From NCBI RefSeq assembly GCF_001418685.1, contig NZ_LIVM01000015.1, positions 1-59,753 of the forward strand: a stretch of DNA of 59,753 bases, written 5' to 3'. The notes below the pieces were generated by a model. It saw only the letters and a list, made by a program, of their open reading frames with translations, was not told the origin of the DNA and did not search any database. The stretch's first letter is position 1, and each line of letters starts with the position of its first letter. Made by a program: the position numbers and the translations under genes. Of the stretch, positions 54,058 to 59,753 are shown in pieces. This DNA is from Apibacter mensalis. Its GTDB lineage: Bacteria > Bacteroidota > Bacteroidia > Flavobacteriales > Weeksellaceae.

Positions 54058-54701
54058 AAAAAAATATTCTTGCATTATCCGTGTTAACCCTTTTTTTGCT
54101 GTTTGCATGTCAAAATAAGTATTACAATGAGATTCCTTATAAATTTAAATTTAATGAGGATGAAATTAAAACGAAATTGGGAATGATCAATTATATTCCC
54201 ATATTAGATACCTTAAATCAAGAATACGAGAAAAACTTAACAGACAGACAACTTTATCTTAAAGAAAAATATGCAATAACCTTAGGTATTAAACCTGAAG
54301 ATTTAACTAATTATAAATTTTACGATTTCATTGATAGATGGATTGGAACTCCATATGCCTCTAAAGGATTTACTATGGATAGTTTAAATATAGGTCCTTT
54401 TACCAGCGCTTTATATCAATTTGCATACAAAAAAAAATTACCCGCCACACCACTAGGAATTTTTAACTCACCACAAATAAATCTCTTTACGGGACGCACT
54501 TTTCTTAAAGAAGGAGATATACTTTTTTTTAGATATCATAAAGATATGCCTGTCGGAGATATAGGTATATATTTAAGAAATAATAGGATTTTAGTTAGCA
54601 CCAAAAGTAAAGGGTTAATGATAAGTGATTTTAATCTGGATTACTTCCAACTCAGGTATGTCAGTGCCGGAAGGCTAATTATAGATCAAGAAACAGAATA
54701 A
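54054..54701 (+). CDS. T6SS-associated lipoprotein with a catalytically dead NlpC/P60-like domain
   Basis: 215 residues. A lipobox FLLFAC places the lipid Cys at residue 19. Residues about 90-212 align to the NlpC/P60 fold of Spr-type endopeptidases: DRWIGTPYASKGF, KEGDILFFRYHKDM, GDIGIYLRNNRILVSTKSKG. All three catalytic residues are replaced: the Cys of DCSGF is Pro (IGPFTSAL), the first His (HVGIY) is Asp (DIGIY) and the second His is Val (RILVST). It is therefore likely a peptidoglycan-binding or structural pseudoenzyme. It overlaps tssF and precedes tssG by 3 bases. It may be the TssQ-type lipoprotein of class iii systems; unproven. Confidence 0.8.
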   Translation: MKKNILALSVLTLFLLFACQNKYYNEIPYKFKFNEDEIKTKLGMINYIPILDTLNQEYEKNLTDRQLYLKEKYAITLGIKPEDLTNYKFYDFIDRWIGTPYASKGFTMDSLNIGPFTSALYQFAYKKKLPATPLGIFNSPQINLFTGRTFLKEGDILFFRYHKDMPVGDIGIYLRNNRILVSTKSKGLMISDFNLDYFQLRYVSAGRLIIDQETE

Positions 54702-54704
54702 GCG

Positions 54705-55655
54705 ATGGATACATTTGAAGAAATAAATATCGTATCGGAAGAAATAAAGAAACGAATTAATACTATAAAATATGATTTAAGAGCTGAAGTTATTATTTCG
54801 GAAATACTAAATCAAGTAGATGTAAAAGATCAAAATATTTTAGTTGATCATCAAGGACAATTTAGAAGACCTTTTAGAAAAGATGTTTTAGGAGCAGAGA
54901 TTGTAAGTTTTAACTATGATGCAACAGAATATGTAAAAGTTAATTTATCTAGAGATGGAATTTATGACACCCTCCCGGAAGGTTTGATTCACGAATTCAA
55001 AACGGATAAATCTAAAAAATTGGTCTTTGATATGACTGAAGAATATAAAATTCATAAAAAAGAAGAAGAACACGCAAGAAAATTTTTCTTTCCCTTTGAA
55101 AATGAATTTTTCCTTAAAGCTGTAGAAAGAGAAAATATAGAAAAAGAAATTTTATTGAAACTTAATGGTTCTAAACCATTGGATTTCTTTTACGATTTTT
55201 GGCATATTGACCGAAGCTTACCCACCATACTGGTTTCGAAATTAATCAGAATCTTACCCTACCTGCATAAAATTGTTGGAAACTTAGAAATGACGGTATA
55301 TTGCTTAAGCTATTTATTAGAAGAAGAAGTAGAAATTGCAGAGCAAGGGTATAAAGAACAATCCAATACTGAGGATGAAATAAGTCTTGGAAATTGCAGA
55401 CTGGGATTGGATATGATTTCAGGAAGCGCCTATATGGATTATTCACTGTATCTGGAATTTAAAATTGGTCCGTTAAAAAAAACATCATTTTTAGATTATA
55501 TTCATCAAGGGAAGTTGAAAAAATTTGTAGAACTTTTCTACGAATATTTTCTCCCAATGGAAGTGGATGTAAAAACAACCATATTATTAGAAAAAGAAAC
55601 AGAAGTTTTTAATTTAATTCAGAATACAATTTTAGGAATAACAACACGAATATGA
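54705..55655 (+). CDS. tssG: T6SS baseplate protein TssG, divergent Bacteroidota type
   Basis: 316 residues, close to TssG length. The classical motifs are weak, but the C-terminal part shows the TssG-like LGNCRLGLDMISGSAYMDYSLYLEFKIGPL (pieces near 225-255), which corresponds to the G-rich 'lG.naiLG' to 'Gpl' segment. Its position between tssF and tssN and overlap of the next start (ATGA at 55652) support the call. TssG and two TssF copies form a wedge of the baseplate. The family is poorly conserved, so confidence is moderate. Confidence 0.78.
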   Translation: MDTFEEINIVSEEIKKRINTIKYDLRAEVIISEILNQVDVKDQNILVDHQGQFRRPFRKDVLGAEIVSFNYDATEYVKVNLSRDGIYDTLPEGLIHEFKTDKSKKLVFDMTEEYKIHKKEEEHARKFFFPFENEFFLKAVERENIEKEILLKLNGSKPLDFFYDFWHIDRSLPTILVSKLIRILPYLHKIVGNLEMTVYCLSYLLEEEVEIAEQGYKEQSNTEDEISLGNCRLGLDMISGSAYMDYSLYLEFKIGPLKKTSFLDYIHQGKLKKFVELFYEYFLPMEVDVKTTILLEKETEVFNLIQNTILGITTRI

Positions 55656-56608
55656 AATTCAAAACGTATTTTAAGGATTTATTAGATCCTTCAATTATTG
55701 CCGGAGTATTAATTATTCTGGCAATATCTATAATTGCCTTTATTTTTTTTAGCTCTAAAATAGAAAGTTTTAAATCAACGTATAAAAATAAATTTATTGC
55801 TTACACTATAATATTAGTGTTGGTAACCGCACTAGTGATTTTTATAGGATCCTCAGAAGTTTTTAATAATCAACTATTTGTTATATTTATTTTTTACCAA
55901 ATAGTTTTTTTTATACTGGGTACAATACATTGCTACATATACAGAAGCTATTTTGATAAATTTGATAATCATTCCCCTTGGATAGAAGTCCTTTTTAGTC
56001 TCATAATGATTATATACATTCTTATGCCTTTTATATGTATTTATACTCTTATAAAAGGTAATACATATGTGTATAACATGATGTTATCCTCATTGGTATT
56101 CATAATACCGACACTAATATATATAACCTATAATGCGTCCATATCTATACCGCCGAAAATATATAAAACTTGGCAATTTCCTGAAGAGCATGCTTACCCC
56201 GATCCACCGGAAAGTGAATATAGAGATATGGTTGTAATTACTTTTATTTTTCATAGAGAGCCCAATTCCGATATACGAACTGAATTTAGAGCAAAAGCTC
56301 CTATACGTATGGATTTTGGAAGATTATTCTATCACTTCGTAAATGATTATAACTTAAGGAATCCCGATTCAACCATTAACTTGTTCGATGAAAATGGAGA
56401 AAAACAACATTGGGTATTTTACTTAAAATCTAAGTATTTAGGATTACCCAAATTTATAAAACCGGATTATCCGCTGTATGTAAATTCAATAGAAGAAAAT
56501 AGTGTCATTATATGTCAACGAACCCCGTCCTTACTAAATTCAGAAGAAGAATTAAAATACGAGTTAGAAAAATCACCAAATAATGAATTTGAAAATATAA
56601 AAGAATAA
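55652..56608 (+). CDS. tssN: T6SS class iii membrane protein TssN
   Basis: 318 residues. Five hydrophobic helices lie at about 15-34, 48-66, 74-95, 110-135 and 140-160. They are followed by a cytoplasmic domain with TWQFPEEHAYPDPPESEYRDMVVI (pieces near 170-195), and FRAKAPIRMDFGRLFYHFVNDYN near 212-235, the TssN fingerprint. TssN is specific to Bacteroidota T6SS, where it is part of the inner-membrane complex that replaces TssL/TssM. Start overlaps the tssG stop. Confidence 0.9.
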   Translation: MKFKTYFKDLLDPSIIAGVLIILAISIIAFIFFSSKIESFKSTYKNKFIAYTIILVLVTALVIFIGSSEVFNNQLFVIFIFYQIVFFILGTIHCYIYRSYFDKFDNHSPWIEVLFSLIMIIYILMPFICIYTLIKGNTYVYNMMLSSLVFIIPTLIYITYNASISIPPKIYKTWQFPEEHAYPDPPESEYRDMVVITFIFHREPNSDIRTEFRAKAPIRMDFGRLFYHFVNDYNLRNPDSTINLFDENGEKQHWVFYLKSKYLGLPKFIKPDYPLYVNSIEENSVIICQRTPSLLNSEEELKYELEKSPNNEFENIKE

Positions 56609-56640
56609 ATAATGATAATTTTTAAAATAAACCCTTTACT

Positions 56641-57801
56641 ATGTTAGAAAAGTTAACTTATTTTCCGGTCAATTGGGTTGATGGGATGAAGGTAAATAAA
56701 TCCCATTTCATAGCCATGCAAGACCATTTTGTTGATACGATGCGCGATGCTATAGGAAGTCATGTTACCCCTGTAAGTTACGGTCTTCTGCCTGTCTATA
56801 ACACCATGGAATCAATAAAAATATCACTTGTTATTGATAATCATAAGTTATTACGGGTAAAAATTGACGAATGTCATGCCGTAACACCTAACGGTGCGCG
56901 AATAGAAATTACACCGTTAAATAATTCAATGGACATACAGATGCCTTATCCTGAAGCTGTTTATGATTTAAAAGAGAACCAGGAAATCGTTTTACTGGCT
57001 AATATAATAGTTAATCCCTTTAAAAAATCACCTTTTGGCATATTAGATCCGGAGGAAAATCCGCCCCGATATCCGTTTTTAACACCCACCTACAAATTAC
57101 ATTTAGTACCAGAAGGGCAAATTTCAGAACAAACATCCAATATAGGCTACCAACTTACGGTCGGAAAAATAGTTGTCAGTAAAGAAGAGACTTACTTACA
57201 GCCCGGTTATATTCCGCCATGTACCTCACCAAACAGTCATAAAGATCTGGTAGATATACATACTAAGATCGATAAATTTATGGGTCAATTAGAATTGTAT
57301 GCTGTACAAATAGCCCAAAAAATAAATCGAAAAAATCAAACTAATGAATTGGCTATGATGGTATTAAAACTTTCAGAGCTTGTTATTACTTATTTGGGTA
57401 ATGAAATTAATTCCTTGAGATGGATTGGGTTGTATACTACACCGGCCTACATGTTGGATAAAATCGTAAGACTTGCTAGAATTATGAAAAACTTCGTAGA
57501 TGCTAAATCAGGTGCAGGAAAAGAAGAACTATTGAATTACCTAGCCGAATGGTGTGGTTTATCGCAAGGCGATTTTGAGGTGCTTTTTACAGATTTGGTA
57601 AATGTGGGATACAATCACTCCCAAGTGGATAAGACGATTAAAAAGGTTAGTATATTTATGCAAACCATTGACCAATTGTTTGCTGCATTGAATAAACTCG
57701 ACTATATAGGAAAACGAAATGATACGGGAATATTTATCAAAGAAAGATTAGAAAATACCCCTATTGAAAAAATAAAAAAAAGCAGATTTTTTGACGATTA
57801 A
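56641..57801 (+). CDS. tssK: T6SS baseplate-membrane connector TssK
   Basis: 386 residues beginning YFPVNWVDGMKVNKSHFIAMQDHFVDT, the family start in Bacteroidota. The N-terminal shell-like domain runs to about 195, with FLTPTYKLHLVPEGQ near 145. It is followed by a helical neck and C-terminal domain (LRWIGLYTTPAYMLDKIVRLARIM near 260). TssK bridges the baseplate and the membrane complex. A fossil of tssO follows its stop before the intact tssO. Confidence 0.92.
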   Translation: MLEKLTYFPVNWVDGMKVNKSHFIAMQDHFVDTMRDAIGSHVTPVSYGLLPVYNTMESIKISLVIDNHKLLRVKIDECHAVTPNGARIEITPLNNSMDIQMPYPEAVYDLKENQEIVLLANIIVNPFKKSPFGILDPEENPPRYPFLTPTYKLHLVPEGQISEQTSNIGYQLTVGKIVVSKEETYLQPGYIPPCTSPNSHKDLVDIHTKIDKFMGQLELYAVQIAQKINRKNQTNELAMMVLKLSELVITYLGNEINSLRWIGLYTTPAYMLDKIVRLARIMKNFVDAKSGAGKEELLNYLAEWCGLSQGDFEVLFTDLVNVGYNHSQVDKTIKKVSIFMQTIDQLFAALNKLDYIGKRNDTGIFIKERLENTPIEKIKKSRFFDD

Positions 57802-57906
57802 AAAAATATATGGACTGCTTATCTGGTATTTATATCGTTATCAACTTTAACAGTTGTTATTAATATTACATCAATATTTTTTTATTAACAGTTACCGTTG
57901 GAAAAT
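57802..57906 (+). pseudogene. fossil copy of the 5' part of tssO
   Basis: Directly after the tssK stop, a frame beginning at 57808 reads IWTAYLVFIS, then TLTVVINITSIFFY, a stop (57886-57888), QLPLEN. The intact tssO (57941) has WIAFLIFILL, TITVVIIITSIFFNYQLPWKEN. The match is collinear over about 32 codons and covers the transmembrane helix. This is a decayed duplication about 150 bases upstream of the living copy. It has no start codon in a suitable place and a stop inside. Confidence 0.8.
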
Positions 57907-57940
57907 AAATTAAATTTTAGAACAATTATAAAATTATTAT

Positions 57941-58459
57941 ATGGAAATATTAAATAAAAAAGATAGATGGATTGCTTTTCTAATTTTTATATTATTATTT
58001 ACAATAACAGTTGTTATTATAATTACATCTATATTCTTTAATTATCAACTGCCATGGAAAGAAAATTATCATCTCAGAAAAGAAAACGCTGCGATTATTA
58101 ATGAATTCAGATATCAGGAAAAGTTTGAAAATCAAATGGAACAATTGAAAAAATATATTGATTCTATTGATATGCCCAATCATGATACCTATTATTATCA
58201 ACAAAAAGCTATCGATATGGTTATTAAAATGGAACAAAATATTCCGGGTAAAGATAGTGTGCGTAGAGGAATGCTATATAAGAATTTTTTGTTAACAAGT
58301 CGTTCTCTTATTGATTCTAAAAAAACTATTAAGACGTATGGAAAAAGCAAGGCAGAAATTGATACTTTGCTAGCTAAAGTTGAAACTTATAAAAGGCAAA
58401 TACAAATTATCACCAGAGATTTAGAGGTCTGTAGAAAATTATATAATAAAAAATATTAA
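57941..58459 (+). CDS. tssO: T6SS class iii membrane protein TssO
   Basis: 172 residues. One helix at about 10-36 (WIAFLIFILLFTITVVIIITSIFF) and a periplasmic coiled-coil-rich rest (QEKFENQMEQLKKYIDSI, MVIKMEQNIPGKDSVRRGML, and heptads near 130-165). This layout is that of TssO, a Bacteroidota-specific T6SS envelope protein. It lies between tssK and hcp. 139 bases separate it from tssK, partly filled by a decayed copy of its own start. Confidence 0.85.
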   Translation: MEILNKKDRWIAFLIFILLFTITVVIIITSIFFNYQLPWKENYHLRKENAAIINEFRYQEKFENQMEQLKKYIDSIDMPNHDTYYYQQKAIDMVIKMEQNIPGKDSVRRGMLYKNFLLTSRSLIDSKKTIKTYGKSKAEIDTLLAKVETYKRQIQIITRDLEVCRKLYNKKY

Positions 58460-58540
58460 CAAATATTTAACATATAATAAAAGAATAAGATAAAATTAGA
58501 TATGTAACTTAGTGGTATAAAATATAATTAATTATATATC

Positions 58541-58561
58541 ATTTTTAATTTTTAATTTTTA
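58541..58561 (+). repeat. three tandem 7-base units just before hcp
   Basis: ATTTTTA repeated three times without gaps (58541-58547, 58548-58554, 58555-58561), ending 3 bases before the ATG at 58565. It could act as an A/T-rich translation enhancer and is a candidate site for copy-number change. Confidence 0.75.
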
Positions 58562-58564
58562 ATT

Positions 58565-58951
58565 ATGTCATTTAAAGCAAAATTAGAAGTAGCAGGGAAA
58601 AAGTACAACATTTTAAATGTTAATTATTCTCTAGCTCAAGAAACAGATCCCACCGGACGTCCCTCTTCACAAACAAGAGGAGGAAGAATTGAAGTAACTG
58701 TTGAATCAACAGGAGAAAGTGACATCTTCGAATGGATGACAAACAGTTTTGAAAGAAAAGATGGTAAGGTAATCTTTATAAAAAGAGATTCCGATGCCAC
58801 TTTGAAAGAATTAACATTTTCTGATGGTTATGTGGTTAAGTATAAGGAAAACTTTGATGCTTCCGGAACTAATCCACTAACTGAAACGTTCACTATCTCA
58901 GCAAAAGCAATTAAAATGGGAACAGGAGAACATGTTAATGAATGGGTGTAA
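58565..58951 (+). CDS. tssD: T6SS tube protein TssD (Hcp), Bacteroidota type
   Basis: 128 residues with the Bacteroidota TssD pattern: FKAKLEVAGKKYNILNVNYSLAQETDPTGRPSSQTRGG (pieces at 3-40), IEVTVESTGESDIFEWM near 42-58 and a C-terminal SAKAIKMGTGEH. Hcp rings stack to form the tube that is fired. It is the last T6SS gene in the window and is followed by a strong terminator. The 105-base gap upstream and the terminator suggest separate control, as expected for an abundant protein. Confidence 0.94.
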   Translation: MSFKAKLEVAGKKYNILNVNYSLAQETDPTGRPSSQTRGGRIEVTVESTGESDIFEWMTNSFERKDGKVIFIKRDSDATLKELTFSDGYVVKYKENFDASGTNPLTETFTISAKAIKMGTGEHVNEWV

Positions 58952-58976
58952 ATCCATAATTAATTACTTTTATTCA

Positions 58977-59005
58977 AAAAAAGGGAATTTTTAATTCCCT
59001 TTTTT
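58977..59005 (+). terminator. strong terminator after hcp
   Basis: Inverted repeat AAAAAAGGGAATT / AATTCCCTTTTTT with a 3-base loop, 25 bases after the hcp stop. Symmetric enough to end transcription from both sides. Confidence 0.88.
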
Positions 59006-59045
59006 CGTATCATTATAATAATATTATACTACTCAATAGAAACAA

Positions 59046-59436
59046 TACTAAATCACTTTTGAGTTGATTTTCTTTCTCATTTTTTTTAAATTTACGGAGT
59101 CACCCCAACCTAGTATGTTATATGGAATTTCCACGTCAATTTCTAAAATATGAATAATTTTTAAGAGAAATATAGCATTTCCCGTCTTTGTGAATTCTAT
59201 TGCATATCGATAGTAAATATAGGATATTGATGATCCCAATCGTTAGATTTTTGAAATACGCCTTCCATCATTAGATAGGAGTAAGAATCTAAAGCAGCTT
59301 TTCAGCAAAGCAACGTGGATAAATTCGATCTGAAATTTTGTATTATTAATTCTTCCATTTGTTTTTCTTGGTTTTCTTGTCCGCAAGAAAACAGAAAACA
59401 ACTAAGTAAAAACACGCTGATTAATTTTTTCATCAT
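59046..59436 (-). pseudogene. frameshifted small lipoprotein gene
   Basis: On the minus strand an ATG at 59436 (a second at 59433) opens MMKKLISVFLLSCFLFSCGQ, a clear lipoprotein signal with lipobox LFSC. This frame stops at 59302-59304 after 44 codons. The next downstream frame continues with AALDSYSYLMMEGVFQKSND (about 59295-59235), and a third carries YIYYRYAIEFTKTGNAIFLL down to a stop near 59048. A single protein of about 130 residues with two frameshifts explains all three pieces. It starts 4 bases after the stop of the partial gene to its right. No family recognised. Confidence 0.6.
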
Positions 59437-59440
59437 GAAT

Positions 59441-59753
59441 TTATCTTATTACCTCTAACTCGTCAGAGCCTTCAGGTATATGGAAACGGAATAAATAACT
59501 TCCATTAATCTCCTTTTTATCTTCTTTATCAATTGCTATAAATTTAATTCCGTCTATAAAATTATTATTTTTATTTTTCTGTCTTAATTTTACAATCCTA
59601 TTATTGGGTTCAATTATTATCTGATAGTCTTCAATCGGTAAAATTTGTATATTATCGAATAATTTTGAAATCTCCCCGTTGGTTAAAGAGTCTTCTTGAA
59701 AAGAATTTTCAATTTCTTGTTGAGTGGCATATAGACAGATAAATTGTTCTTTC
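59441..59753 (-). CDS. C-terminal part of an unknown protein (5' end outside window)
   Basis: The minus strand is open from the window's right edge to a TAA at 59441-59443, giving 103 visible residues, ending LFRFHIPEGSDELEVIR. The segment is acidic-basic mixed and beta-prone (QILPIEDYQIIIEPNNRIVKL) and has no recognisable motif. Downstream on the same strand is the frameshifted lipoprotein gene, 4 bases away. Whether the pair is linked to the T6SS, for example as immunity genes, cannot be told from this fragment. Confidence 0.6.
   Translation of the reverse strand, partial: KEQFICLYATQQEIENSFQEDSLTNGEISKLFDNIQILPIEDYQIIIEPNNRIVKLRQKNKNNNFIDGIKFIAIDKEDKKEINGSYLFRFHIPEGSDELEVIR

Noticed and set aside
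1-59753. CRISPR array, tRNA or rRNA genes
   Set aside because: I saw no regularly spaced repeats, no cloverleaf-like sequence with a TTCRA arm and no conserved rRNA segments. A covariance-model scan would be decisive.

Overview
The window looks like chromosome of a low-GC Bacteroidota, most probably Flavobacteriales (Weeksellaceae; an Apibacter-like gut symbiont is an inference that I could not test). The reasons are the AT-rich composition, repeated flavobacterial -7 boxes (TAnnTTTG) with no clear Shine-Dalgarno sites, a PorP/SprF-family protein, a DUF4271 protein next to hemD, and a type VI secretion locus of the Bacteroidota class (T6SSiii) with TssN and TssO. I saw no tRNA, rRNA or CRISPR array.

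Layout. (1) 1-2470: the 3' end of a polymorphic-toxin-like gene, a small membrane protein that could be its immunity partner, a degenerate patch and an exported orphan, with two nearly identical GC-rich terminators. (2) 2602-18845: housekeeping genes: uvrB, a bifunctional-nuclease/UVR protein, hemW-murI, the operon hemG-aguB-DUF4271-hemD, trhA/hemolysin III, coaE, rsmB-like, an alpha/beta hydrolase, porP/sprF, idi and yjbQ. These are followed by an NO/iron-sulfur stress operon on the minus strand (Rrf2 regulator, RIC/ScdA repair protein, His-rich 12-TM membrane protein). (3) 19212-37148: twenty-one tightly packed plus-strand genes for nitrate use: a second Rrf2 regulator, two NarK-type carriers, a NarI-like cytochrome b, a NapA/NasA-type molybdoenzyme, a four-cluster ferredoxin, a Tat-exported Rieske protein and a small 2-TM protein. 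Then come nearly complete molybdenum cofactor synthesis (moaA, moeA, mobA, moaD, moeB, moaE, moaC-moaB fusion), a ModE-like HTH, a MOSC protein, an outer-membrane barrel and modABC. (4) 37297-41098: a small membrane protein, an SOS-type umuD-umuC-GIY-YIG cassette and an orphan response regulator. (5) 41099-44958: an accessory scar with an intact Mrr-like restriction gene, a decayed P4-type integrase and a decayed AlpA excisionase. (6) 44959-58951: a T6SSiii operon: PKD membrane protein, tssH, tssB, tssC, two unknown genes, tssE, tssF, an NlpC/P60-like lipoprotein, tssG, tssN, tssK, tssO, tssD (Hcp). (7) 59006-59753: a minus-strand, frameshifted lipoprotein gene and the 3' end of another gene.

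How the genes work together. Region 3 reads as one self-contained module: molybdate uptake, cofactor synthesis, nitrate/nitrite exchange, a cytoplasmic nitrate reductase and an unusual electron-transfer chain. It is flanked by two Rrf2 regulators with a likely Fe-S/NO sensor motif, one of which also heads the repair operon. The T6SS has several features not explained by the standard parts list. The first AAA+ ring of TssH has lost its Walker B glutamate and arginine finger. The NlpC/P60-like lipoprotein has lost all three catalytic residues. A fossil copy of the start of tssO lies between tssK and tssO, and two unrecognised genes sit between the sheath and baseplate genes. VgrG and TssR are not in the window.
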